64,000 nt of DNA. Origin: CAJWOS01 sp964502005 (lineage in GTDB: Bacteria > Myxococcota_A > UBA796 > UBA2385). The position numbers and the translations under genes were made by a program. Of this stretch, positions 45,985-54,536 are shown one piece after another. Position 1 is the stretch's first letter, and each line of letters opens with the position of its first letter. The stretch lies in assembly GCA_964502005.1 (NCBI GenBank), contig CAZCUX010000004.1:124001-188000 (forward strand). Direction: 5' to 3'. The notes beneath the pieces were generated by a model. That model saw nothing but the letters and a program-made list of their open reading frames with translations, made no database searches and was not told the origin of the DNA.

Positions 45985-46655
45985 CCGGCTCGGCGTGCGA
46001 GGGCCCCCAGCACTGCCGCGGTCGGTGCCGTCCAGCCGACAATCGCTCCCTGGGCGCGCACCATATCGAGCGTCGCCGCTTTGAAGGCCGCGAAGTAGCT
46101 TTCGGTCGCGTCTTCTACCAATAGACAGTCGAAGCCGCGGTCGTTGGCCTCGCGCATAGTGGTTTGTACGCATACCTCCGTCGTCACGCCTGCGAGCAGG
46201 AGCGTGTCGATTCCGCGGCGCGCGAGGCTCGTTTCGAGCGCGGTGGCGTAAAACGCGCCCTTGCCTGGCTTGTCGATGACCCACTCTCCTTTTCTGGGAG
46301 ACAGCGCATCGATAATGGCGTGCCCTGGCTCTCCGCGCACGAGCAGGCGCCCCATGGGGCCGGGCTCGCCGATTCGCACCGGCGGCGTGCCGCGAAGGCG
46401 CTTGCTTGGCGGACAGTCGGTGAGGGCAGGGTCGTGCCCTTCGCGGGTGTGCACGATGGTCAAACCGTGGTGGCGCGCCCCTTCGAGCAACTGTCCTACG
46501 GTGGGAACAATCGCTTGTAGGCGTCCGACGTCGTTGCCGAGGGAGGCGCCGAAGCCTCCTGGCTCCAAGAAGTCGCGCTGCATGTCGATGACGAGGAGGG
46601 CCGTTCGGGACGGGTCAAAGGAAAATGCAAAAGGCTCGGCGTTGACGCTCAACAT
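45981..46655 (-). CDS. Isochorismatase-like cysteine hydrolase (amidohydrolase)
   Basis: A 224-aa cytosolic enzyme with the family's catalytic triad in order: Asp24 (LLVIDMQRDF), Lys129 (VIDKPGKGAF) and Cys162 (GVTTEVCVQTT). Relatives include biuret hydrolase, N-carbamoylsarcosine amidase and the ureidoacrylate amidase RutB, all releasing ammonia or carbamate from amide or ureido groups. In this operon it would act after a ring-opening amidohydrolase, so a linear ureide or amide intermediate is the likely substrate. It is 4 bp from the fusion gene upstream and overlaps the SulP gene by 4 bp. Confidence 0.88.
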   Translation of the reverse strand: MLSVNAEPFAFSFDPSRTALLVIDMQRDFLEPGGFGASLGNDVGRLQAIVPTVGQLLEGARHHGLTIVHTREGHDPALTDCPPSKRLRGTPPVRIGEPGPMGRLLVRGEPGHAIIDALSPRKGEWVIDKPGKGAFYATALETSLARRGIDTLLLAGVTTEVCVQTTMREANDRGFDCLLVEDATESYFAAFKAATLDMVRAQGAIVGWTAPTAAVLGALARRAG

Positions 46656-46659
46656 GGTG

Positions 46660-49110
46660 TCACCCGTCTCGTTCGCAAATCACGTTGAGGAGCACCAGGC
46701 GATGCTCCTCACGAACGAGATGCATGGCTTCGGCGATGCGCGAGGGAAGCTCTGCCGGGGTCTCCGCGCGAAGACCGACCGCGCCGCAGGCGGCCGCTAT
46801 CTGGTCGTAGGCGATGCCCACGGGAAAATCGCAGAGTGCGAATCGGCCGGTTCGTTGGCTATGGCCTTGGGGGTGTGCGCCTTTGGTGCTCTTCTTGATG
46901 GTGCTCCATGCTTGGTCGTTGAAGACGACGACCAGCATCGGGAGCGCCTCCGCTATCGCCGTGAAGTGGGCCGACAGCGGTGTGTTGAAGAGGTAGCTGC
47001 CATCGCCCAGGGTGACCACTACGGTTTGTTCGGGGGCGGCCAGCTTGATTCCCAATGCCGCGCCGAGGGACCAGCCAAGGCCGCTCGCGACGGAGTTCTC
47101 GAACCAACTGTCGGCGCTGTTCCGGGCGACGAGCCATGGGTCGAGGTTGTACTCGTTGACCACGATGGTATCGTCGTCGAGGGCTGCGCCGAGGGCGTAG
47201 GAGAGAAAGCGCTTGGTGATGACGGGTCGCGCGGCGTCGGCTGCGGCTTCGCGCCGTGCTGCGCTGAAGCGGGCGTCATGTTCGCCCGGCCAGGCGAAGG
47301 GCCGGATTGCCCCTGCGGCGCGTATCCGTCGGGTGAGCGCGCGGAGGTTCTCGACGGGGTCTCCCGCGAGGCCCAGGTCGACCGGAAATCCGCGCGCGGG
47401 CAGGTCGCTGTAGAGCGGGTCGATTCCAATCTGTATACACGGTGGAGGGTTTTCTAGCGTTGCAAACGCCGGAATCCAGGGCACGGGGCACTCTACCGCA
47501 ATCACAAGGTCGGCTTCCCGGAGCGCGGGCAGCGGTTCAAAGCCGAGATGATGGGGCACTTCGGTGGGCGCATTGAAGAAGTTGCGCTTCCCGTGTTCGA
47601 CAATGCCGGCCCCTGTGGCCCGTGCAAAGGCCAACAGCGCCTCGGGGCCACCTGTGTGCCGGCCCAGGTCCGCGGTGATGATGAGCGGCTTTTTCGACCG
47701 GCCCAGCCAAGCCTCTGCTGCGCGGAGAGTGGCGTCCGGGCTTGCACCGGGAATAGAAGGAGCTTGGCGGGGTGTAGCGGCGACCTTGTGCGCGGGCGCG
47801 GGTGCGCAAAGCGGCTCGCGGGGAAGCGTGAGATACACCGGCCCCGCAGGCTCGCTCGCGGCGATTGCCAAGGCGCGGTCCACCAACATGTCCAAATCGT
47901 GCGCGCCGCGTAGCTCGTAGTCCCACTTGGTATATTCGCGAAACATCGCGGCTTGGTCGAAGCTCTCTTGTCCCCACTGCACGAAGTTCGTGCGGACACC
48001 GGCCATGCCCTCTTCGTGGAGGGGGGTGCGGCCGGACAGCAACAAGAGCGGGACATGGGCGCGACGTGCGTTGATGAGCCCGAGGCCCATATTCGCGGTG
48101 CCGACGGTGACGTGCGCCATTGCCGCTTGGGTGCGACGGCTGACGAGCGCGTGGCCGTGGGCCATCGCGATTGCGGTGTTTTCGTGTGGCGCAGGCACCA
48201 CGCGGAGTCGGAAGTCCGGCGCGTCGGCCAAATTCGCGAGGGCGTCGATGATGGGCGTAAAGTCGGTGCCGGAGTTGCTCGCGAGGAGCGTTACGCCGCG
48301 GGCGGACAGGAGGCGAAGCAGCTGCTCGGCGGTTGAACCTTCGGGAATAGCGGTTGTCGGCTCGTGGTCGGGCGTGAGGCGGTCGCCGAAATGGCTTCGT
48401 GCACGGCGCAAGTGGGCGATGAGCGCTTGATTGAAAGCGTTGGGGGCATCAAGGTTGCTGAAGTGACTCGCTGTCGGAATCTCGACGAGGCGCGCCGCGG
48501 GAGCGGAGGCGCGAATGGTCGTGAGCAGGGGGGCGGTCGGCGTCACGGGGTCGAGTTGGCCGCCGATGAGCAGCGTCGGCACATCGAGGGCCGCGAGGGC
48601 GGGGCGAAGGTCGGCGTGGAGCATTGCCTTCCACGCAGCGCGGTACGCTGCGGGGTCCTTCGCGCTCTCGACGGCCTGTACGTGGGCGACGATGGCGGGG
48701 TCGGTGGTCGGGGCGAACAATCCGGCGAGGGTGGCCTGGGAGAACGCGGGCAGTCCCAGTCTGTCGAACATCTCGGAAAACCAGAGCCAACGCCCTTCGC
48801 CTTCCGGTTGCCACGCCCAAGTATTGGCCAGCGCGAGCGAGCGGACCACGTTCGGATGACGACGGAACGTTTCGAGCGCGACCACGCCGCCCAGCGATAG
48901 GCCAACGAGGTGCGCGCGGGCGTAGCCGGCGGCTTCGATTGCGCGGGCCACGTCGTCCGCGTAGGCGGCGATTGAAACCTCCGGTGCAGCACGACAGAAG
49001 TCGAGCGGAAGGACGCGGTAATGGTCGCCGAGAACGGCGCATTGCGGTGCCCAGCAGGTCGCGTCACCACCGACCGCGGGCAGGAGGACCACCAATTCCT
49101 GTTTGGTCAT
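46660..49110 (-). CDS. Fusion of alpha/beta-hydrolase and ThDP-dependent decarboxylase/carboligase-type enzyme
   Basis: An 816-aa two-enzyme fusion. Residues 1-240 are an alpha/beta-hydrolase with nucleophile Ser72 in GLSLGG, acid Asp187 (GGQLDPVTP) and His216 (TASHFSNLD), closest in look to 3-oxoadipate enol-lactonase-type hydrolases. Residues ~255-816 are a complete ThDP enzyme: PYR domain with catalytic Glu310 (PAPHENTAIA), central domain, and PP domain with the GDG (702-704) to Asn731 ThDP-Mg motif (TLGDGSYLF ... VVFNDQAW). Members act on 2-oxoacids (decarboxylation or carboligation). Glyoxylate carboligase lacks the equivalent Glu, so this is not a simple Gcl. Overlaps of 4 bp upstream and a gap of 4 bp downstream fix it in the operon. 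I know of no characterised protein with this domain order. Confidence 0.88.
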   Translation of the reverse strand: MTKQELVVLLPAVGGDATCWAPQCAVLGDHYRVLPLDFCRAAPEVSIAAYADDVARAIEAAGYARAHLVGLSLGGVVALETFRRHPNVVRSLALANTWAWQPEGEGRWLWFSEMFDRLGLPAFSQATLAGLFAPTTDPAIVAHVQAVESAKDPAAYRAAWKAMLHADLRPALAALDVPTLLIGGQLDPVTPTAPLLTTIRASAPAARLVEIPTASHFSNLDAPNAFNQALIAHLRRARSHFGDRLTPDHEPTTAIPEGSTAEQLLRLLSARGVTLLASNSGTDFTPIIDALANLADAPDFRLRVVPAPHENTAIAMAHGHALVSRRTQAAMAHVTVGTANMGLGLINARRAHVPLLLLSGRTPLHEEGMAGVRTNFVQWGQESFDQAAMFREYTKWDYELRGAHDLDMLVDRALAIAASEPAGPVYLTLPREPLCAPAPAHKVAATPRQAPSIPGASPDATLRAAEAWLGRSKKPLIITADLGRHTGGPEALLAFARATGAGIVEHGKRNFFNAPTEVPHHLGFEPLPALREADLVIAVECPVPWIPAFATLENPPPCIQIGIDPLYSDLPARGFPVDLGLAGDPVENLRALTRRIRAAGAIRPFAWPGEHDARFSAARREAAADAARPVITKRFLSYALGAALDDDTIVVNEYNLDPWLVARNSADSWFENSVASGLGWSLGAALGIKLAAPEQTVVVTLGDGSYLFNTPLSAHFTAIAEALPMLVVVFNDQAWSTIKKSTKGAHPQGHSQRTGRFALCDFPVGIAYDQIAAACGAVGLRAETPAELPSRIAEAMHLVREEHRLVLLNVICERDG

Positions 49111-50204
49111 TCGGACGCTTCTCGGACCAAGAGCGCGAGAGGGCCGCCGCCCAGGGGGCCATGGTGCTCGGCGCGGGTGGAGACATATACGCGCGTGTCG
49201 CCGAGGACCGAGGCGATGACCGCCGCAAGAACGCAGCGCGAATAACGGGTGTCGCCGATGTCGTCGTCTTGGAGCATCGTGTGTCGACGGCCGCGCACGG
49301 TTCCTCGGGGATCTGCCTCAGACTTGGCAAACGCAGCAACGAGGCGGTCACGAATCGCCGCAGTATTCGCGGGGTCGAGGCCCGATTTTTGGAGGACAGC
49401 ACGGACGCCATCGGCGTCGAGAATGTCCGCCAGGACGCCGTGGGCAATCGAGAGGTCGCCTTCCCAATAAGGACTCATCGCGAACACGACGATTTCTGTG
49501 CGTTCGAGACCCGGTTTTGCGGAGCAGGACGCCACACCCGAGTACAAGTCCCAGTCCCGGCAAACGGCGTCGTCGCGCAAACGTTCGGCCGGAACCTCGC
49601 CGAGCGCGAGGGCCGTGCCCAGTGCGGAGGCCGCGCGCGACCAAACCATGTCGCACCGGAGGGGGGCCCCTGCTTGTGCGGCTTCTTCAGCTTCCTGGCT
49701 GGTGAAGTGGGGAATCGCTCCCTTCATTTGGACGAGGTGTACGTCCGCCGCGTCCTCGACCCCCAGCGAGGAGACGACCTCGCGGATGGCCCGTGCCGTC
49801 TCTTCTATCTGCGCCATGCGGCCGATTTCATCGGGACGAAACGAGCGCGTGTAGCCGATGCCCACGGCGAGTCGCTTGACCGCATGGCGCACGTGTCCGG
49901 GTGCGCCACTTCGGAAGAATGCGATTTGGTGGGGCGTGACAACGCCTTCTGTGCCGCCAGAGAACGAGAAAATGACCCTGTCTTGCACTTTCTCAGGGGG
50001 AACGCCGATGCGTGGCCCGACCAGATGCTCGAGCGCGTACATCGCGAGCTCGCGCGTGAAGTCGTTGCGCCCGCCGTTTCCTTCACATTTGCCGATGACC
50101 GCGAGGAGGTCTTCGGCGCGCTCCGCTCCTGCGTCCAGCAACGCGCGCAGGCCGGACACATCGCCCGGGCCGCGTGTATCAAAGGTGTATGCGCTGATTT
50201 TCAT
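49107..50204 (-). CDS. Ring-opening amidohydrolase, cyanuric acid hydrolase/barbiturase family
   Basis: A 365-aa enzyme of the small AtzD/barbiturase family, which opens cyanuric acid or barbituric acid with Ser-Lys dyads in three repeated domains. Visible elements: first-repeat Lys39 (VIGKCEGNGG) and Ser82 (FSFSGGTEG), second-repeat VQMKGAIP and SRAASALGTALALGE, third-repeat QDDDIGDTRYSR and the C-terminal RAEHHGPLGGGPLAL that closes the family fold. Length is normal. ATG 50204 is preceded by GGGGG-A and is preferred over ATG 50234. Gene overlaps of 4 bp on both sides. The family is firm; the substrate (cyanurate, barbiturate or a related cyclic ureide) cannot be read from sequence. Confidence 0.9.
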   Translation of the reverse strand: MKISAYTFDTRGPGDVSGLRALLDAGAERAEDLLAVIGKCEGNGGRNDFTRELAMYALEHLVGPRIGVPPEKVQDRVIFSFSGGTEGVVTPHQIAFFRSGAPGHVRHAVKRLAVGIGYTRSFRPDEIGRMAQIEETARAIREVVSSLGVEDAADVHLVQMKGAIPHFTSQEAEEAAQAGAPLRCDMVWSRAASALGTALALGEVPAERLRDDAVCRDWDLYSGVASCSAKPGLERTEIVVFAMSPYWEGDLSIAHGVLADILDADGVRAVLQKSGLDPANTAAIRDRLVAAFAKSEADPRGTVRGRRHTMLQDDDIGDTRYSRCVLAAVIASVLGDTRVYVSTRAEHHGPLGGGPLALLVREASE

Positions 50205-50791
50205 GCGTCCCCCTCGAGTGCCCAAGCGGGCCATTGCACCAAAGGCACTATCCCAAGGCGATGTGCAACGTCGATTTTGAACACATCCCCTCGGTCCATT
50301 TCTGCAGGCGCCGGCTGCGATGCAAGTGCCTGCACCACCTCGGCGGAATTCATCGTAAGCACCGTCACTGGGCGTGCAATCGCGAGCGGGAAGTCATGCC
50401 AGGTGCCGTCGTGAATCATGATGCCGTGCCCCGGCGGCAGCACGAAGACGCAAAGGTCGGCGACGTTGGGACTCTCACATCCATCGTCGTGGTTGGGCTT
50501 TCCGAGCACCATCGCAAGGGGCGCATCTCCGAGACCAACAAACACCTGGGTCATCCGTCGATGCCGCTCGAGCCAAATGACCTCGGACGCGCGCGGATGG
50601 ATACGCGCCGTGCGAATCACGGCGGTCTCATGGTACTGGAACGGTAGATTGTATCCTTCTTCCACGGCTCCCTTATAGAAGGGGATGCTCAGGCCATTCT
50701 CTGGCACTTTTGTGTCAATGAGAGTGCCGTATGGGGCGATGTTTTCGCGGTTCGCCAATAGGACGGGCATGGTTACGGTAGGGAGTCCCAT
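50201..50791 (-). CDS. Ureidoglycolate lyase (AllA) family protein
   Basis: A 196-aa protein of the AllA cupin-like family, which splits ureidoglycolate to glyoxylate and urea. Typical segments are present: APYGTLID near the N-terminus, WLERHRRMTQVFVGLGDAP, VFVLPPGHGIMIHDGTWHD and TVLTMNSAEVVQAL. It is the first gene of the operon (ATG 50791, AAGAAGA upstream) and overlaps the ring-opening amidohydrolase by ATGA. No allantoinase or allantoate amidohydrolase is nearby, so it may remove urea from a ureido acid other than ureidoglycolate (inference). Confidence 0.85.
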   Translation of the reverse strand: MGLPTVTMPVLLANRENIAPYGTLIDTKVPENGLSIPFYKGAVEEGYNLPFQYHETAVIRTARIHPRASEVIWLERHRRMTQVFVGLGDAPLAMVLGKPNHDDGCESPNVADLCVFVLPPGHGIMIHDGTWHDFPLAIARPVTVLTMNSAEVVQALASQPAPAEMDRGDVFKIDVAHRLGIVPLVQWPAWALEGDA

Positions 50792-50868
50792 GAGAGTTCT
50801 TCTTATATGTCAGTTTTGGGACTAAAATAACCACTGCGAACCCGCGAATCCAGTAAACGCGATGGAAA

Positions 50869-50882
50869 ATCCATCGATGGAT
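50869..50882. promoter_or_regulatory. Perfect palindrome upstream of the ureide operon (operator candidate)
   Basis: ATCCATCGATGGAT, flanked by AT-rich DNA and overlapped by a second short dyad GATGG-AAAAT-CCATC (50861-50875). It sits about 80 bp before the operon's first start codon. No regulator gene lies next to it. Confidence 0.45.
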
Positions 50883-51380
50883 ATTTTATTTTGGACGAGC
50901 GAGATGCTGAAGCGAATCTTGTTGGAATGTTTGGCGTTCGTATGTTTTTATCGGAATATTTCCCTGGTTTATCGCGGTCTATCTGTTTTGATTGACGCTG
51001 TGCCTGTCTAAGACGATGTAAGCGTGCCGTTTCCGGGGAGCCTCGTCCGTTTCCCGGCCGCCTCGCTATTGGCATGGACAGCGGGCCGGACCGCGCGCCT
51101 TGCCCGAGAAACCGCAGCGCTCCTGGACCCGCGGGTACCGGCAGCGTCAACCCGCGTACCTTGGTGATGCGCCTGGAATCGGGGCGCCGTGGCGCGCCCA
51201 TTCGCATCGCGCACTTCGCGGGAGACGAAACGCGCAACGGCGGGTCCGACGACGAAGGGGGCGCCCGAAACGGCATTTTCTACTTCGGTACCCACCCGGA
51301 GGCGCACGGTGTCGGGCCGCGCTGTGGTCTCTCGGTCTCCGAATCCGGGACCTACAGGGCGGGGCGCCGGGGTGGGCGAC

Positions 51381-51416
51381 GTAACGCGAACTTGCGTTAC
51401 GCGTAGATACACGTAC
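51381..51416 (+). repeat. 36-bp palindromic element, copy 3
   Basis: GTAACGC-GAACTT-GCGTTAC followed ten bases later by ACGTAC. This is the most symmetrical copy, with 7-bp perfect arms, in the gap upstream of the ureide operon. Confidence 0.65.
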
Positions 51417-51664
51417 ATCAAGGCGCCGGGTGCAAGAGCGTGGGTTGCGCACAGTTGGGGTGGCATGCGCCGAAGCAACTACGCCCAAGCGTGCCGGTGA
51501 AGGGGGCGCGTGCAAAACATCGCGCTCCGGGCAATCCGGAAGGCCATCGGACCCAACGTAAATGCTTTGCTGTACGTTGTTCTCGTCCCCAGGTGTCTGG
51601 TGCCCACTTGCGTTCGGGGAGCAGAGGATGTGGGTGGTATACCGAGCCTGCGGTTCACCAGCGC

Positions 51665-51806
51665 TGCGAGAGGGGGCGGAGCGGGCGGCGCCGCGAGGCG
51701 CCGGTGCCCGAAGGGCACGGAGCCCCAGGCCCGAGACCCCAACGGGGGCTCGGGCCGTCTCGGGGGCGACCCCGCGGAAGCACCCGGCCCGAAGGGCTCG
51801 CCCAAA
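51665..51806. repeat. 142-bp multi-hairpin dispersed repeat, copy B
   Basis: 141 of 142 bases equal copy A (40020-40161). Here hairpin 2 has loop GAA instead of GCA. It begins 77 bp beyond the stop of the minus-strand gene at 51883, in the same orientation relative to that gene as copy A has to the S41 peptidase gene. Confidence 0.9.
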
Positions 51807-51882
51807 AGAGTGAGTTGCACCCCAGAACGAATGCTTTGCCGACGTTATCGTGGAGTTGGCTGCATATCGGCGGTTGTTGGCG

Positions 51883-52470
51883 CTAAGCGGCCAACGATGC
51901 GAGGAATGCGTCTATATTGGGATATGCGATAGCGTACTCGCCCGAGGTATACAAAGAATAGACGGGACCGTCGGGGAGGGTTGGGTCGACGCCGAACCAC
52001 TGCTGCTCATCTTCGTAACCGTAGGCCGCGCCCGTCCACTTGGAGGCGATGGGGATGAGTTGGATGTGGCGCCGCACTTGCCTATCGTAGTATTCTTGGT
52101 CGAACTCGAATTGGACCACGGGTGCCAGAAAGTCGACCTGGCAATCGTATTCGGGGCAAGTCTTGCGTTGGTGTTTGCGGTACTCTTCGTTTGTATAGAA
52201 GTCTCGCAGCCGCCCGGAAAGGGTGACGCCGTGCGCAGTCTCGACTTCTTCGAGCAGGCCGCCGAGAATCACTTCTTCGTAGCCCTCGGGCAAGCTTTGG
52301 AGCAGCTCGCTCAGGACAACGCTGGGTGGTCCGGGGGCGTCGTCGAGGTCGTGCTCATCGGTGGTGCCGGGTTCGCCGAGCGGGCCCGCGGTGATGTACA
52401 ACGGGCCATCCGACGTGACGTGGAGTTCCCAGAATCGTTGGCTTGTTGTGTTCTCGAACCGTCGCTTCAT
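51883..52470 (-). CDS. WGR-like / SMI1-KNR4-like two-part protein
   Basis: A 195-aa cytosolic protein, start ATG 52470 (an earlier in-frame ATG at 52515 adds a His/Arg leader). The first ~40 residues resemble the beginning of a WGR domain (MKRRFENTTSQRFWELHVTS) but the W-G-R core is replaced by ITAGPLGEPG. The remainder has the look of a SUKH/SMI1-KNR4 protein: acidic with aromatic residues, IQLIPIASKWTGAAYGY, and a final EYAIAYPNIDAFLASL helix. SUKH proteins include toxin-immunity proteins, but no toxin gene is adjacent. Both domain calls are tentative. Confidence 0.6.
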   Translation of the reverse strand: MKRRFENTTSQRFWELHVTSDGPLYITAGPLGEPGTTDEHDLDDAPGPPSVVLSELLQSLPEGYEEVILGGLLEEVETAHGVTLSGRLRDFYTNEEYRKHQRKTCPEYDCQVDFLAPVVQFEFDQEYYDRQVRRHIQLIPIASKWTGAAYGYEDEQQWFGVDPTLPDGPVYSLYTSGEYAIAYPNIDAFLASLAA

Positions 52471-52595
52471 GTTGCCTCCGTGGAGGGCATGTAACCGGCG
52501 GGCGGGACCGCGCACCCATCGCGTGCGCGGTAGTTATCAGGATTTTGTGCGACCGCGTGGGGTGGGATGTCGCGCGCGGTATCCGTAGCGGCCCG

Positions 52596-54425
52596 TCACC
52601 ATGAACCCAATGCACCGCCATACGCGCCCAAATCCGCCGGGGACCCATCGGGGTCGGTGCCGACAGAACCCGCATCGACCGCTGGTGAGGTGGGGTCGAG
52701 GTGCAGGTCGTCATTCGTGGGGTTCAGGTCTTCGGTGATGCCGATGAAGAGGGGGTCGCCGGTTTGGGAATCGGTGACGGCGAACGCGCCGACGGACGCG
52801 CGCTCGGTGGCGGCGACGGGACCGTTGAACAGCACCGAAGTGAGGGACACGCTCGATGTGCTGGCCAATACGCGGATTCCGACGTCGGCGGGTGCGCTCA
52901 CAATCCAGTTGCGCCACGTCCCGCGAACGTCGGAGACGCTCACCAGCGCGGAGTCGGGCATAGCGGCGACGTCTTCGTGGATGGTGATGTGCGAGAGGTC
53001 GGCGAGGCTGTTGGTGATAGAAATCGCGGGCGCGTTGGGGGCGAGATTTCCGGCAAAAATGGCGTTCTCGACGATGATGTCGGCGCTTTTGCCTCCAATG
53101 GCGCCACCAAACTCGGTGGCGATGTTGCCCAGGAACTGGGTTTGGTAGACGCGGATTGCGTCGTCGACGTAGATGGCGCCGCCTTGTTCGGCCTCGTTGC
53201 CGGCGAACGTACAGCGCTCGATGACCAATTCGCCGCGCTCGCTGTACAAGCCGCCGCCGTAGCCGGACCAATTGACGGGAATGGTATCTCCGGCGCTGTC
53301 GACGTAGGAGGACTCCTCGGGGTCAATGATGGCGTTGTCGGCGATGAGGAGGTCCCGGAGCGTTGCCGAGGACGATACGGCGTAAATTCCCGCGCCCATA
53401 TCAGTGCGGAATTCGATGGTATTGCCCAAGGGGTGTACTTGGTAGGTGTACCGAAATGGGGTACCATCGGTAATCGTAAAGCCTTCGACCAGTGTATTGG
53501 CTTGGTTTGCGGCTCCGAGTTGGAGCACGGGCAGGCCCAAATCGAGGGCATCGATGACCGTTTGCGTGGCGCCATCGGTGGAGGCAAGGTGCACGTCAGC
53601 GGCGGTGAGGTCGATGGCTTCGAGGTAAAGGCCCGGTCGCACGATGACACAGGCTTCGCCGCTGAGGAGGAGCGCGGCGTCGACTGCGCCTTGAATCGTA
53701 TCGAAGGGGTCGTCGAGTGTGCCGGTGCCATCGGGAAAGCCATCATTGTCGACGACCAGGGGCGTGGTCTCATCTGCGTCGTCGCAGTCCCAATCATTGG
53801 TGGCCGTGGCGGACGTATCGGGGCACGCGAGGTGGTCGGTGCCGGGTGCGCCGAGGCCGTCGCGATCGAGGTCGTCGAAAACCGTGATGCGGTCGACGGC
53901 GTCTTCGTCGATGGCGTCATCGCAATCTTGGTCTACGCCATCGCAGACTTCGGTGGCGCCGGGGAATACGTCGTCGCGGTTGTCGTCGCAGTCGGTATTG
54001 TCGCGCACATGTTGGGGGCCAGCGGTGCACACCGAATCGGCGGTGGTGGGGTCGCCGAAGCCGTCGCCGTCGGCGTCGGTCCAGACGTCAATGCGCATAC
54101 CGCGGTCGATGGTGCCGTCGCAGTCGTCATCGATGTCGTTGCAGACCTCGCGGACACCCGGGTTGACGTCGGCATTGGTGTCGTCACAGTCGCCCGCGAC
54201 TTCGGCATGACCGGGGGTGTTGAGACAGGCTTCTTCGGGAAACTGCGCGTCACCGTAACCATCGAGGTCGGCGTCGACCCACAACAACGCGGTGGCGCAC
54301 GAAGGCGTCTGGCCGTCTTCTGCGCTCGATTTGTCGGGCGCGTCTGCCGAACACGCGGCAAGGCCGGCAAACAGCAGGATTCGGGAAAACGTCGGGGGGA
54401 ATCGGCAGGGGAGTGTAGACTCCAT
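52596..54425 (-). CDS. Lipoprotein with MopE-type motifs and parallel beta-helix
   Basis: A 609-aa exported protein. ATG 54425 gives a proper lipoprotein signal (hydrophobic SRILLFAGLAAC); a start at 54494 would add a basic extension. Three to four MopE-type units (DADLDGYGDAQFPEEAC, GDCDDTNADVNPGVREVC, NDIDDDCDGTIDRG, DGVDQDCDDAIDEDAVD) occupy about 25-210. A right-handed beta-helix of the pectate-lyase/DUF1565 type follows (about 235-600: DDPFDTIQGAVDAALLL, RPGLYLEAIDLT, GGGLYSERGELVIERCTFAG, EQGGAIYVDDAIRVYQTQFL), ending in the familiar DPTSPAVDAGS. A probable surface-attached polysaccharide- or matrix-binding protein. Confidence 0.85.
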   Translation of the reverse strand: MESTLPCRFPPTFSRILLFAGLAACSADAPDKSSAEDGQTPSCATALLWVDADLDGYGDAQFPEEACLNTPGHAEVAGDCDDTNADVNPGVREVCNDIDDDCDGTIDRGMRIDVWTDADGDGFGDPTTADSVCTAGPQHVRDNTDCDDNRDDVFPGATEVCDGVDQDCDDAIDEDAVDRITVFDDLDRDGLGAPGTDHLACPDTSATATNDWDCDDADETTPLVVDNDGFPDGTGTLDDPFDTIQGAVDAALLLSGEACVIVRPGLYLEAIDLTAADVHLASTDGATQTVIDALDLGLPVLQLGAANQANTLVEGFTITDGTPFRYTYQVHPLGNTIEFRTDMGAGIYAVSSSATLRDLLIADNAIIDPEESSYVDSAGDTIPVNWSGYGGGLYSERGELVIERCTFAGNEAEQGGAIYVDDAIRVYQTQFLGNIATEFGGAIGGKSADIIVENAIFAGNLAPNAPAISITNSLADLSHITIHEDVAAMPDSALVSVSDVRGTWRNWIVSAPADVGIRVLASTSSVSLTSVLFNGPVAATERASVGAFAVTDSQTGDPLFIGITEDLNPTNDDLHLDPTSPAVDAGSVGTDPDGSPADLGAYGGALGSW

Positions 54426-54536
54426 CGGGCCTCCAGTGCGACCAAGGTAGCGGGCTTTCGACCCCTTCGCAGGTGGACGCTTCGAATTCCGCATTCTTCG
54501 TGCGTGGTGATTTTTTCCGGTGGGGAGCGCGCCAAC

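Larger units (their letters stand above)
50792..51882. other. 1.1-kb gap upstream of the cyclic-ureide operon
   Basis: This is the longest gene-free stretch in the window. It holds the operon promoter region with a 14-bp palindrome (50869-50882), the third 36-bp palindromic element (51381-51416) and copy B of the 142-bp repeat (51665-51806). The first 200 bp are AT-rich, the rest GC-rich. Frames across it have no ribosome sites or domains. Confidence 0.55.

Noticed and set aside
46660..49110. ThDP domain as glyoxylate carboligase completing an allantoin pathway
   Set aside because: Glyoxylate carboligase lacks the catalytic Glu, which is present here (Glu310), and no allantoinase or allantoate hydrolase is linked.
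51008..51478. 156-codon minus-strand frame in the gap upstream of the ureide operon
   Set aside because: Composition and lack of a ribosome site argue against coding. The apparent similarity to the 43-kb frame is limited to the 36-bp repeat.
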